DNA of 64,000 bases, taken from contig NZ_CP197418.1 in assembly GCF_052161655.1 (NCBI RefSeq), positions 8,246,001 through 8,310,000 of the forward strand. Direction: 5' to 3'. The notes beneath the pieces are model-generated. The model searched no databases and was not told the origin of the DNA. It saw only the letters and a list, made by a program, of their open reading frames with translations. Below, piece after piece: positions 35,011-44,001 of this stretch (position 1 is its first letter; every line of letters begins with the position of its first letter). Position numbers and translations under genes: made by a program. This DNA comes from Novipirellula sp052161655 (GTDB taxonomy: Bacteria > Planctomycetota > Planctomycetia > Pirellulales > Pirellulaceae).

Positions 35011-35949
35011 TCAGCGCCGGGTCACGAACCAGCCTTCGGGCGGATCCGGCAAGTTGAAAGCCTTGTGGTATTGCCGCTGGGCACGTTCGATCCAAACCGA
35101 TGTCCGCTGGTACATCGGCAATGGGTATTGTCGGACCGCTTTGCGAGCGAGTTGTTTCGCACGCGAAAAATCTTGCGAAGCGGCAGCGGCCAATGCCAAG
35201 TTGTGCGTTGCGGCCGCCTGCATCGGATGCTCTTCGGCCGCCTTGGTCCAATACTTGGTCGCTTGCTGCCAGTCGCCTTGCCGCGCCGCGGCGTTGCCAC
35301 GCAGCACATCCGACTTTCCAAGCGTCAGCATCGGGGACGCGAGCGAGACCGTTTCTTGGTCAAGCGATGGGGCCAATAATCGGTAGGATTCACGCACTGC
35401 AGCGGCAACCATTTGTTCCTCGGGATCCGTGATCAGGGCCAAGTCGGGATACCGTTTAACCGCCGCGTCACGTTCCACCACGACCGGTTTACCGCCCGAG
35501 GCGGAATGGCCATCGATTGCAGTCAAACGCCACGAGAGCGTCAGCTTGTCGGGGTCAGCCGGACGTGCTCCATGAGTCCGTTCGGCCAACACTTCACCGC
35601 GAAGCAGATAGTCGTATCCCTCGCGCCGAGCGACCGAAGCGAGCGCCACATCACTTGATTCATCATCCGTCGCCGCGACTAAGCGGATCGCAGATTTCTG
35701 TTGCAGGGTTTCCGAATCGACGAGATCAAGTTCGCGTCCATCATCGATAGGGGCCGAGGCAACAAACTGCCTTTGTATCTTTTTCGCGATTTTCTCGGGG
35801 CCGACCACTTGAGAAACGGCAACCCGTTTGCCAACGGTGGATTGCAGCGTCGGGGGCGTCCAAATCGCGATCGAAGCGCGCGTACGACAGCCGACGCCGA
35901 GGGCAATCCCAGCGCAAAGGAACGTCATACGAAGCAACGTGAGTCTCAT
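35011..35949 (-). CDS. lipoprotein with TPR-like C-terminal region
   Basis: About 312 aa from the ATG at 35949 (frame open to 35988). The start MRLTLLRMTFLCAGIALGVGC is a lipoprotein signal with lipobox ALGVGC. Residues about 20-190 form a compact alpha/beta region (VGKRVAVSQVVG, YDYLLRGEVLAERT) similar to GNA1162/LpoB-like periplasmic domains. TPR-like helices lie near 225-290 (DVLRGNAAARQGDWQQATKYWTKAAEEHP). It ends with PDPPEGWFVTRR. A role in cell-envelope scaffolding is possible but not shown. Alone on its strand, it converges on the DUF1552 gene with a 30-bp gap. Confidence 0.65.
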   Translation of the reverse strand: MRLTLLRMTFLCAGIALGVGCRTRASIAIWTPPTLQSTVGKRVAVSQVVGPEKIAKKIQRQFVASAPIDDGRELDLVDSETLQQKSAIRLVAATDDESSDVALASVARREGYDYLLRGEVLAERTHGARPADPDKLTLSWRLTAIDGHSASGGKPVVVERDAAVKRYPDLALITDPEEQMVAAAVRESYRLLAPSLDQETVSLASPMLTLGKSDVLRGNAAARQGDWQQATKYWTKAAEEHPMQAAATHNLALAAAASQDFSRAKQLARKAVRQYPLPMYQRTSVWIERAQRQYHKAFNLPDPPEGWFVTRR

Positions 35950-36015
35950 GGTGCTTGCTCTGTAACGATTCCCGAGCAGAAGCGTCAACCGCGAAAAAAG
36001 GAGAGGAAATTCTTA

Positions 36016-36163
36016 TTCACCTCCCCTTTGGGGAGGTCAGAGTCGGCGGTAGCCGGCTCTGGGTGGGGCTCGTTGTGTTAGAAATGGACGATAAAAGTTC
36101 AGTTTCACCAGCTCTCCCCGGCCGCATCCCGCGTCCGACCCCTCCCAGAGGTAGGGTAAATTC
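36016..36163. repeat. palindromic repeat, family 1, copy 1
   Basis: A 148-bp element starting TTCACCTCCCC and ending GGTAAATTC, oriented opposite to the copies at 55 kb. It carries the hairpin CCTCCCCTTTGGGGAGG at its left edge. Together with copy 2 it fills most of the 569-bp gap before leuS. Confidence 0.8.
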
Positions 36164-36200
36164 TGCTCAGGCCGGAATGCCGCTCCGCTGCGGTCAGATT

Positions 36201-36234
36201 TACATTGTCGCACGGCTTTCCAAGCCGTTTTGCG
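36201..36234. repeat. short palindromic repeat (ACGGCTTTCCAAGCCGT)
   Basis: ACGGCTTTCCAAGCCGT is a perfect hairpin core within TTGTCGCACGGCTTTCCAAG. A related inverted copy (CGACGGCTTGGAAAGCCGAG) lies at 61131-61163, in both cases beside a family 1 repeat. Confidence 0.55.
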
Positions 36235-36237
36235 TTT

Positions 36238-36397
36238 TTCACCTCCCCGAAGCTTTGCTTTGGGGGAGGTCCGAGCGAGCGACAGCAAGCGCGAGGTGGG
36301 GCCTCGCAGTATTAGAAATAGCCCGTGCAAGTTCAGGATCACCAGCCCTCCCCGGCCGCTTCCCACGGCCGACCCTCTCAGGGGGAGGATGAATTCG
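36238..36397. repeat. palindromic repeat, family 1, copy 2
   Basis: About 160 bp, diverged. The left hairpin is longer than usual: CCTCCCC-GAAGC-TTT-GCTTT-GGGGGAGG, an extended arm with one bulged G. The right end has GGGGGAGGATGAATTC. It lies 120 bp upstream of leuS. Confidence 0.75.
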
Positions 36398-36518
36398 CTG
36401 CCGCGGCCGAACAAAAACGTTGCTTTTGGGGTCCACCTTTCATCTGTGCCCGTATTTCCTAGAATTCTCCCTTTGAACGCTCCGGATTTTCCCCTCTTAC
36501 GCCAAAGCCGAACTTTCC

Positions 36519-39362
36519 ATGCCTCGTTATAATCCCGCCGAAATTGAGCCTCGCTGGCAAGCTTATTGGGAACAAAACCACACTTTCGCCACTCCGGAAA
36601 ACCCAGCGGGCAAAAAACGTTACGTTTTGGACATGTTTCCCTACCCCAGTGGTGATGGGCTGCACGTCGGGCACCCCGAAGGTTACACGGCGACTGACAT
36701 CATTTCGCGTTTTGCCCGAGCACGTGGCGAAAGCGTGCTGCACCCCATGGGGTTTGACGCATTCGGACTCCCTGCCGAAGAACACGCGATCAAAACCGGC
36801 GAACATCCTCACGTTCAAACCCAGAAAAATATCGATAATTTCACCCGCCAACTCAAAATGTTGGGCTTCAGCTACGACTGGGACCGGGTACTGGCGACCA
36901 CCGACGAAGATTATTTCCGCTGGACTCAGTGGATCTTTCTCGTTCTGTACGACACCTGGTTTGATAGCGAAGCCCAGAAGGGCCGCCCGATCGCCGAATT
37001 GCCAATCCCAGCAGAGGTGCAATCGCAAGGCGACGCGGCAATCGAAGCCTATCGTGATTCGCAGCGGTTGGCCTACCAAGACGACGCCTTGGTGAATTGG
37101 TGCCAAGAACTCGGCACCGTGTTGGCCAACGAAGAGGTGATCGACGGCAAAAGCGACCGCGGTGGCTATCCCGTCAAACGCATCCCGCTGCGTCAATGGA
37201 TGCTGAGGATCACTGCCTACGCCGAGCGTTTGGCAGACGGCCTGGATGATTTGAATTGGCCCACCGGAATCAAGAAACTGCAAACCGATTGGATCGGCCG
37301 TAGCACCGGGGCCGAGGTCGACTTCTATATCGGCGATGCCGATCATTTTGACGCCTGGAAAGCAGAACGTGCCAAGGACGCGTTCCCTGCCGAGGCTGGT
37401 GACGATGCCTTGCGTGTCTACACGACCCGTCCCGACACGCTGTTCGGGGCAACCTACATGGTCGTCTCGCCCGAACATCCGTTGGTGGATCGTTTGACGA
37501 CCGCGGCGCAGTCCGAGGCAGTCAACGCGTATCGCGAGAAAGCATCGTTCAAGAGTGACCGCGAACGCACCGAAGGTGACAAAGTCAAAACTGGCGTCTT
37601 CACCGGATCGACTGCGATCAATCCGGTCAACGGTGACGCGATCCCCATCTGGGTCGCCGACTATGTGTTGGCGGGTTACGGAACCGGGGCGATTATGGCC
37701 GTTCCCGCTCACGATGAACGCGACTTTGAATTTGCCAAACAATTCGATCTGAAAGTCGTTCCCGTGGTCGATCCTGCTGCGGACGATCCTAACCGCGATG
37801 CGATCCTGGCGGGCGAGGTCTGCTTCGCAGCTCAAGGCCGAGCGATCAACAGTGGCGATTTCAACGGCAAAACGACCGACGAAGTCAAATCCGCCGTGAC
37901 CGCGTGGTTGTCCGAATCAGGGCAAGGCAGTGAGGCCGTCAATTTCAAACTGCGTGATTGGTTGTTCAGTCGCCAACGATTTTGGGGCGAACCGTTCCCG
38001 ATCCTGCATGAACTCGACGAAAACGGCGAGCCCACGGGAACAAAACGTGCGGTGGACGCTGCGGAACTTCCCGTGCGACTGCCCGATCTGAAAGACTACA
38101 AGCCGCATGGTCGTCCCGAGCCGCCTTTGGCCAAAGCCGATGACGATTGGTTGTACGTCACGATCGATGGTAAACGCTACCGTCGCGAAACCAACACGAT
38201 GCCTCAGTGGGCCGGTTCGTGTTGGTATTACTTGCGCTACATCGATCCGAAGAACGATCAAGCGATCATCGATCCGGAAAAGGAAAAGCAGTGGATGCCG
38301 GTCGATTTGTACGTCGGCGGAGCGGAGCACGCTGTGCTGCATTTGCTGTACTCGCGATTCTGGCACAAAGTCCTTTTCGATCGCGGGCACGTCAGTACCC
38401 CCGAACCGTTTGGCCGCTTGGTCAACCAAGGCATGATCCTCGGTTCGCCCCAGTACCACATGGCGGACGAAGATTACCAGTCCGCCAAGGCAGGCCTTGA
38501 CGCCAAAGGAATCCGTGGCGACCGGGTGGAAGATGGCGACAAGGCATCCGTCATTTTGAAACAATCCGATGGATCGGATTTGACTGATGATGAAACCGAA
38601 AAACGCAAAGGCAGCACGTTCTTGGCGGGCACCGATTTCAAAGTTTTGGCGAAAGCCGACAAGATGTCCAAAAGCCGCGGCAATGTCGTCAACCCCGACT
38701 CGGTCGTGCGCGAGTACGGAGCCGACGCACTACGTCTGTACGAAATGTTCATGGGGCCACTCGAAGCGACCAAGCCATGGTCGATGGACGGTGTCGGCGG
38801 AGTCCGCAATTTCTTGGACCGCGTCTGGCGAATGATCATCGATCAGGACGCGGACGAAGTCGTGCTGAGCAACGCGATCACCGACGATGCGTGTGATGAA
38901 GACCAACTGCGAACACTGCACCAAACGATCCGCAAGGTCACCGAAGACACCGAAGCGATGAGTTTTAATACTGCGATCGCTCGCATGATGGAGTTCACGA
39001 ACTTCTTTACTCGCTGCGAGAAGCGTCCGCGTGAAGCAATGAAGACCTTCCTAATCTTGCTGTCGCCTTACGCTCCGCACTTGGCCGAAGAATTGTGGAT
39101 GCTATTGGGCGGCGAAGGCTGTGTCGCCAAAGCCGCGTGGCCCGAGTGGGACGAAGCAGCACTGGTAGAAAGCAGCATTGAGATCCCCGTCCAGATCAAC
39201 GGCAAGATCAAGGCCAAAATCAACGTGGCTCCCGACGCGAACAAGGATCAATTGATCGTAATCGCTTTGGCCGATCCCAAAGTGAGCGAGCATCTGGCGG
39301 GCAAAACGATTGTCAAACAAATTGTTGTCCCTGGCCGACTGGTGAACTTGGTCGTCAAATAA
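36519..39362 (+). CDS. leuS: leucyl-tRNA synthetase
   Basis: The product has 947 aa. The class I signature appears as PYPSGDGLHVGHPEGYTATD (HVGH for HIGH) near residues 45-65, and KMSKS as ADKMSKSRGNVVNPDS at about 714. The CP1 editing domain is present between (WIGRSTGAEVDF, TRPDTLFGATYMVVSPEHPL, GTGAIMAVPAHDERDFEFA), and the C-terminal anticodon and LeuRS tail domains complete it. It charges tRNA-Leu with leucine in the cytoplasm and is essential. Length is about 80 residues above the E. coli enzyme, mainly from insertions (QDADEVVLSNAITDDACDED and the segment after LLKSA-like blocks). It is preceded by two repeats and not in an operon. Confidence 0.97.
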   Translation: MPRYNPAEIEPRWQAYWEQNHTFATPENPAGKKRYVLDMFPYPSGDGLHVGHPEGYTATDIISRFARARGESVLHPMGFDAFGLPAEEHAIKTGEHPHVQTQKNIDNFTRQLKMLGFSYDWDRVLATTDEDYFRWTQWIFLVLYDTWFDSEAQKGRPIAELPIPAEVQSQGDAAIEAYRDSQRLAYQDDALVNWCQELGTVLANEEVIDGKSDRGGYPVKRIPLRQWMLRITAYAERLADGLDDLNWPTGIKKLQTDWIGRSTGAEVDFYIGDADHFDAWKAERAKDAFPAEAGDDALRVYTTRPDTLFGATYMVVSPEHPLVDRLTTAAQSEAVNAYREKASFKSDRERTEGDKVKTGVFTGSTAINPVNGDAIPIWVADYVLAGYGTGAIMAVPAHDERDFEFAKQFDLKVVPVVDPAADDPNRDAILAGEVCFAAQGRAINSGDFNGKTTDEVKSAVTAWLSESGQGSEAVNFKLRDWLFSRQRFWGEPFPILHELDENGEPTGTKRAVDAAELPVRLPDLKDYKPHGRPEPPLAKADDDWLYVTIDGKRYRRETNTMPQWAGSCWYYLRYIDPKNDQAIIDPEKEKQWMPVDLYVGGAEHAVLHLLYSRFWHKVLFDRGHVSTPEPFGRLVNQGMILGSPQYHMADEDYQSAKAGLDAKGIRGDRVEDGDKASVILKQSDGSDLTDDETEKRKGSTFLAGTDFKVLAKADKMSKSRGNVVNPDSVVREYGADALRLYEMFMGPLEATKPWSMDGVGGVRNFLDRVWRMIIDQDADEVVLSNAITDDACDEDQLRTLHQTIRKVTEDTEAMSFNTAIARMMEFTNFFTRCEKRPREAMKTFLILLSPYAPHLAEELWMLLGGEGCVAKAAWPEWDEAALVESSIEIPVQINGKIKAKINVAPDANKDQLIVIALADPKVSEHLAGKTIVKQIVVPGRLVNLVVK

Positions 39363-39390
39363 GCAAGCATCTTCACTGATCACTTCTTTC

Positions 39391-39455
39391 CGTAGGCCGG
39401 ACCGCAGCGGAGCGGAGTTCCGGCATGAAGCGGAAAGAGAGTGAGGAGCTGAGGA
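39391..39455. repeat. about 60-bp dispersed repeat, copy 2
   Basis: This is the inverse of the copy at 29682-29741: CGTAGGCCGGACCGCAGCGG onward through GAAGCGGAAAGAGAGTGAGG. It lies 30 bp after the leuS stop and runs into a half copy of the family 1 repeat. Confidence 0.7.
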
Positions 39456-39467
39456 GGCAAAACAGAC

Positions 39468-39553
39468 TTCACCCTCCCCTCTGGGAGGGTCAACCGCGAT
39501 AGCGGTCGGGGAGGGCAGGTGACACTGAGCTTGCACGGCCCATTTCTAACAAC
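39468..39553. repeat. palindromic repeat, family 1, copy 3 (left half only)
   Basis: Starts TTCACCCTCCCCTCTGGGAG, with the stem ACCGC-GATA-GCGGT, and breaks off after CATTTCTAACAAC. The right half with the CCCCACCCAGAGCC hairpins is absent. The breakpoint is nearly the same as in copy 8. The rest of 39363-39671 has no gene. Confidence 0.75.
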
Positions 39554-39671
39554 CGCGAGACGCTGCCGGACGAAATGTCGCCCGACGACTCCGCTCGTCG
39601 GTCTCCCGTTTACTCTGATGCCAACGAAAGTCTTCGCGACTTTCGCTACGGGAAAGGGGGAAGACGATTCG

Positions 39672-40292
39672 CTACGACCTACCTGCGTTGTAGATTGAGG
39701 GGTTGAGTGAGGCGTCGTTGTACATCTTCATCTGACGATACGTCTTGTGACGCTTTCGTCCTGCAAAAATGTCATCCAACAATTGTTGTAGCGACAATGA
39801 CAAATCGACAAGCTGAGTCTCACAAACCGCTAGTCGCTCGGACACTTTTAAGCGATGCTCATCCTCCGTGTCACTTCGCTGGCACTGTTCACCGTAGTGA
39901 AACAGACGTAGCGACAAAATCGAAAGGCGATCGATCACACTGCCCGGAGTCTCGGTGTTGATCGGCGCATCCGCTGGAGCATCAACCCCTGCAGCAGCGA
40001 TCGCTTCGGAAATCGCGTCATCCACTTTTTCAATCTGGTAATGACGCTGCTGATTCAAACCATCAATCGTGCGTTTGACGGTAGCAATTTCCGAATCGGT
40101 CGCGGTGGGACTGCGAGCCTTGTCCTCCTCATGCCACAACCGAAAGTTGATGGCATGTTGGTCGCACACAAGCCCCTTGAGTTCTACAAAAGCATGATCG
40201 ATTGGTTCGACGTGCCAACGCCGAACCATTTCGATTTGCATCTGCGTCAGATCCGTTACCTGAAGCACTGGCAATTGATCTGACGTTGCCAT
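39672..40292 (-). CDS. DUF4254 family protein
   Basis: A 206-aa, mostly helical protein with no signal peptide. The blocks LVCDQHAINFRLWHEEDKAR and INTETPGSVIDRLSILSLRLFHYGEQ match DUF4254, a family found mainly in planctomycetes and Bacteroidetes. In other bacteria the family lies among lipopolysaccharide or cell-envelope genes, but no function is known to me. The start codon is 3 bp after the ilvC stop on the same strand, so it is probably the last gene of an ilvN-ilvC-DUF4254 operon. That context does not explain its role. Confidence 0.8.
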   Translation of the reverse strand: MATSDQLPVLQVTDLTQMQIEMVRRWHVEPIDHAFVELKGLVCDQHAINFRLWHEEDKARSPTATDSEIATVKRTIDGLNQQRHYQIEKVDDAISEAIAAAGVDAPADAPINTETPGSVIDRLSILSLRLFHYGEQCQRSDTEDEHRLKVSERLAVCETQLVDLSLSLQQLLDDIFAGRKRHKTYRQMKMYNDASLNPSIYNAGRS

Positions 40293-40295
40293 GGA

Positions 40296-41312
40296 TCAAA
40301 CTTCCTTTTCGTCGATCCAAGTCATCATGCGGCGAAGCCCACGGCCAATTTGCTCGACGCCGTGCTCACGCTCCAAACGACGCGTGGCCTTAAAGAAAGG
40401 TGCACCGGCACGATTTTCCGAAATCCACTTGCGAGCGAATTCGCCACGTTGGATTTCAGTCAAAATCTTCTTCATTTCGACTTTGGTTTCTGGTGTGATG
40501 ATGCGTGGGCCGCTGACGTAGTCACCATACTCGGCAGTGTTACTGATGCTGTAACGCATGTAGCTCAAACCACCTTGGTACAACAAATCGACGATCAGCT
40601 TCAATTCGTGCATGCACTCAAAGTAGGCCATTTCAGGCTGATAACCAGCTTCGACAAGCGTTTCAAAGCCGGCCTTCACCAACTCGCTGACGCCACCACA
40701 AAGCACCACTTGCTCGCCGAACAAGTCGGTTTCGGTTTCTTCGGCAAACGTGGTCTCGATCACACCACCACGAGTTCCGCCGATTGCCTTGGCGTAAGCC
40801 AAACCAATTTGCTTGGTGGTTTCCGAAGCACCTTCGCCCAATGCGATCAAACAAGGGACGCCACCACCCTTTTCATATTCGCTTCGCACCAAGTGGCCAG
40901 GGCCTTTGGGAGCGACCAACAATGTGTCGATTCCCTTTGGTGGCTCGATTTGGCCGAAGTGGATGTTGAAACCGTGCGAGCACATCAAGACGTTGCCGGG
41001 TTTCAAGTTGGGCTCGATGTTTTGGCGATAGATGTCGCCTTGAACTTCATCGGGTAGCAGAACGTTGATGACATCGGCTGCCTTGGTCGCTTCGTCGATC
41101 GACATCGGCTTGAAACCGTGCGAGACGGCCAGGTCGTAGTTTGCCGAACCGGGACGTTGCCCGATGATCACTTCACATCCGCTATCGCGAAGGTTTTGAG
41201 CCTGTGCGTGGCCTTGCGAACCGTAGCCAAGAATTGCGACGGTCTTGCCTTTAAGGTGAGACAAATCCGCATCGTTTTCGTAGTAAATCGTAGCAGCCAT
41301 AACGGGGCTCAA
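40296..41312 (-). CDS. ilvC: ketol-acid reductoisomerase, class I
   Basis: The 338-aa short-form enzyme has the nucleotide-binding motif AILGYGSQGHAQAQNLRDSG near residues 28-47. The knotted C-terminal domain follows, with catalytic acids in the block FAEETETDLFGEQVVLCGG and with TAEYGDYVSGPRI. The reaction turns acetolactate or acetohydroxybutyrate into the dihydroxy acid using NADPH and magnesium, the second common step of valine, isoleucine and leucine synthesis. It lies 77 bp downstream of ilvN and 3 bp before DUF4254. Confidence 0.97.
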   Translation of the reverse strand: MSPVMAATIYYENDADLSHLKGKTVAILGYGSQGHAQAQNLRDSGCEVIIGQRPGSANYDLAVSHGFKPMSIDEATKAADVINVLLPDEVQGDIYRQNIEPNLKPGNVLMCSHGFNIHFGQIEPPKGIDTLLVAPKGPGHLVRSEYEKGGGVPCLIALGEGASETTKQIGLAYAKAIGGTRGGVIETTFAEETETDLFGEQVVLCGGVSELVKAGFETLVEAGYQPEMAYFECMHELKLIVDLLYQGGLSYMRYSISNTAEYGDYVSGPRIITPETKVEMKKILTEIQRGEFARKWISENRAGAPFFKATRRLEREHGVEQIGRGLRRMMTWIDEKEV

Positions 41313-41389
41313 ATCTTTGGGTTGTTGAGTAAAGGAAAGTCTATTTGTTTATTTGAAAACTCAGAGGGGAGCGACGGAACGACGAATCG

Positions 41390-41929
41390 TTAGACCGTCA
41401 CCACTTTGGGCGAGTCGCTGATGCGTGGCACTCCGGCGTCGCTGCGAACCATCGCGATGCGTCCGGTGCGAGCCAGTTCCGTGATCCCGTAGGGTCGCAT
41501 TCGCTCGATGAACGCTTGCACTTTGTTCTCGCGACCGCTGATTTCGACCATGATTTCGCTGGGGCCTACGTCGACGATCTTGCCACGAAAAATATCGACA
41601 AGCTCTCGGATTTCGCTGCGAACCGGACCGGCGGGTGCCTTGATCTTCATCAACAACAAGTCTCGCTCGACGTAATCACGACTGCTGACGTCAAGAACTT
41701 GGACGACCGTGACAATCTTCTCCAACTGCTTGCCGACCTGCTCGAGCACGCGGTCGTCTCCCACGACGACGAACGTCATGCGAGAAAGATGCTTGTCTTC
41801 GGTCTCACCGACCGCTAGCGAATCGATGTTGTATCCGCGTGAGGCAAGCATGCCGGAAATGTGGGCCAGAACGCCTGGGACGTTTTGGACAAGTGCACTG
41901 AGCACGTGCCGCTGATTGTCGTTGCTCAT
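41390..41929 (-). CDS. ilvN: acetolactate synthase small (regulatory) subunit
   Basis: The product is 180 aa from the ATG at 41929 (frame open to 42118, but the extra 63 residues are not part of the family). An ACT domain (VLSALVQNVPGVLAHISGMLASRGYNIDSLAVG) and the C-terminal block RSEIRELVDIFRGKIVDVGPSEIMVEISG are typical of IlvN/IlvH. The subunit binds valine and controls the catalytic subunit IlvB in the first step of branched-chain amino-acid synthesis. No ilvB is in the window. No ribosome binding site is seen. It leads directly into ilvC. Confidence 0.93.
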   Translation of the reverse strand: MSNDNQRHVLSALVQNVPGVLAHISGMLASRGYNIDSLAVGETEDKHLSRMTFVVVGDDRVLEQVGKQLEKIVTVVQVLDVSSRDYVERDLLLMKIKAPAGPVRSEIRELVDIFRGKIVDVGPSEIMVEISGRENKVQAFIERMRPYGITELARTGRIAMVRSDAGVPRISDSPKVVTV

Positions 41930-42255
41930 CAGATGGGGGGTGTCGTCATCTACGAGGATTTGGATTGAACCGCTTTGTCGAGCGTAGCATGATAATTTTG
42001 GGGACAAAAACCAACAAGGGCTTACGACGAGATCAGTAGCGAAACGTCGTTGCCCGTGGCCGTCACCACCGGCGAGGACAGGGCCGCGAGCGTGGATGTT
42101 CACGCGAAAACACTGCAAATGACCATAAAAACGTGTCTAGAGTGATTGCGGTTGCTAAGCTAATGTGAGTCGCGGATAGTTACGTTTTCCGCTCGTCATC
42201 TCCCCCCATCTTCTCCATTCGCTCCGTTCGCACCGCATCGGGCCCCGGCAAAACC

Positions 42256-43059
42256 ATGAATTTCCGTGTCGAATTGCCAGCATACCGTGGTCCGTTGGAC
42301 CTGCTGCTCTACTTGGTTCGCCGCCAAGAAGTTGCGTTGCCTGAAATGTCGCTGTCCAAAATTGTCGACCAATACCTCGGCTACATGGACATTCTGCAAG
42401 AGCTGGATCTGGGGGATGTGGGCGATTTTCTCGACCTGGCTTCCACCCTGGTCGAGATGAAGAGCCAGGCTGTATTGCCAAAAATCGTTGAAGAGAGCGA
42501 AGAAGAGGAAATTCTCGACCCGCAATCCGAGCTAATCGAGCGGTTGCTGCAATACAAAGAAATCCGCGATGCCGCTTCGATTCTTGACGAAATGGGGCAA
42601 CGTTGGCAGCAGCGGTATGAACGCATGTCAGACGATCTGCCCACCCGGCGAGTCGACTTGGGAGACCAACCGATCATCGACCTGGAAATCTGGGATTTGG
42701 TCAGCGCTTTTGGGCGAATCATGCGGGAAGCCGCCGGCCCGCCAGCGACCGAAGTTATTTACGACGATACGCCGATCCACGTTTATATGCAGCGGATTCA
42801 CGAGCGTTTGCAGAAGACGGAACAGGTTCAATTGATGGACCTGGTTGCCGGTGGCATTCACAAATCGTCGCTGATTGGATGGTTCTTGGCCACGCTTGAA
42901 TTGACCCGGCACCATGGGGCAGCGGTCCAGCAGCACGAGCATGGCGATATCTATGTCGTCCGTACGGCGAACTATTCAGACAGCTTGAATGTCAATGAAG
43001 TGGATAACTACGGCACCAAAGCGATCGAAGCGAGCAATATGCCCATCCGCATGCGCTAA
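42256..43059 (+). CDS. scpA: segregation and condensation protein A
   Basis: The 267-aa product has the N-terminal kleisin-type region YRGPLDLLLYLVRRQEVALPEMSLSKIVDQYLGYM, then LDLGDVGDFLDLASTLVEMKSQAVLP, and the C-terminal winged-helix part. ScpA is the kleisin that closes the SMC-ScpAB ring used in chromosome segregation. Length is normal. scpB and smc are not adjacent here. The next gene (metallo-beta-lactamase protein) starts 100 bp later. Confidence 0.92.
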   Translation: MNFRVELPAYRGPLDLLLYLVRRQEVALPEMSLSKIVDQYLGYMDILQELDLGDVGDFLDLASTLVEMKSQAVLPKIVEESEEEEILDPQSELIERLLQYKEIRDAASILDEMGQRWQQRYERMSDDLPTRRVDLGDQPIIDLEIWDLVSAFGRIMREAAGPPATEVIYDDTPIHVYMQRIHERLQKTEQVQLMDLVAGGIHKSSLIGWFLATLELTRHHGAAVQQHEHGDIYVVRTANYSDSLNVNEVDNYGTKAIEASNMPIRMR

Positions 43060-43159
43060 TCGTCATCGATCGTGTCCGGTACAGCAAATCAATGCTTCAC
43101 GATATCTTGTTCGGGCCTGAGCACGTTCCTTTCCACTTTGCACTCATGCCTGCGGCCCG

Positions 43160-43999
43160 ATGGTTGAAAACCTTCCCGTTCTGTCTCACGTTCACAATGG
43201 TCTGACCATCGAAGGCTACTCGCGCGCGGCCGTGCAAACGTATTGGCGTGTCAACGAGCTGAAAGTTCTTTTTGATTGTGGCGGGCAACCCTGGGATTTC
43301 ATGGGCACGCCCACCATGTTTATCTCGCACACCCACTTGGACCACATCGCCGCCTTGCCGGCGTATGTCTCGCGCCGCCGGATGATGAAGATGGATCCCC
43401 CGGTGATTTACCTTCCCGATTCGGCGGTTGATGCCACTTGGGACATGCTGCAATTGTTCCGTCGACTCGATCGCGGCGCGATGCCGTGCGAATTGATCGG
43501 CCTGCTGCCCGGCGATGAAACCTCGATCAGCCGCGAGTACATCGTCACGTCGCTGCCGACGCGTCACACAATCGATTCACTCGGTTTTGTCATCCATCAA
43601 CGGCGTCATAAATTGAAGCCCGAATTTCAAGGACTCGAAGGCGACAAGATCCGCGATTTGAAGCTTGCTGGAACGGAGATCACCGAAGAAACACGTGTGC
43701 CTGTGTTTGCCTATACCGGTGACACCTCGCCTCCGGGACTGGACAACAATCCAGTCTTCTACGAAGCCAAGACGTTGGTCAGCGAATTGACTTTTGTCGC
43801 ACCGGAGCACCGCAAAGAAAAAATTCACAAGCATGGCCACATGCACATCGATGATTACAAGCAACGCAGCGACCGTTTTCAGAACGAGTTAATTATCGCG
43901 TCTCACCTCAGCACACGCTACAACGACACGCAAGTGAAGCGACTTGCCCAGAAGGCACTTCCCGATGCACTCGGTGGCCGCATGAAATTGTGGCTATAA
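43160..43999 (+). CDS. metallo-beta-lactamase fold hydrolase, RNase Z-like
   Basis: The 279-aa product contains the zinc motif HTHLDH in MFISHTHLDHIAALPAYVSRRRM near residue 57. Further metal ligands are probably the histidine in LPTRHTIDS (134-142), the aspartate in VFAYTGDTSPPG and the histidine in IIASHLSTRYN. The overall plan is that of ribonuclease Z and related phosphodiesterases, but the length is short and an exact RNase Z exosite is not seen. A substrate cannot be assigned. It lies between scpA and a HemW-type gene, both on the plus strand, the latter 2 bp after its stop. Confidence 0.8.
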   Translation: MVENLPVLSHVHNGLTIEGYSRAAVQTYWRVNELKVLFDCGGQPWDFMGTPTMFISHTHLDHIAALPAYVSRRRMMKMDPPVIYLPDSAVDATWDMLQLFRRLDRGAMPCELIGLLPGDETSISREYIVTSLPTRHTIDSLGFVIHQRRHKLKPEFQGLEGDKIRDLKLAGTEITEETRVPVFAYTGDTSPPGLDNNPVFYEAKTLVSELTFVAPEHRKEKIHKHGHMHIDDYKQRSDRFQNELIIASHLSTRYNDTQVKRLAQKALPDALGGRMKLWL

Positions 44000-44001
44000 G
44001 C

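Noticed and set aside
36459..37835. A 458-codon frame on the minus strand inside leuS
   Set aside because: It lies antisense to a clear leucyl-tRNA synthetase and resembles no family; it is a by-product of high GC and codon bias.
41930..42118. N-terminal extension of IlvN
   Set aside because: The family starts at the ACT domain just after the ATG at 41929; the upstream part is not conserved in type.
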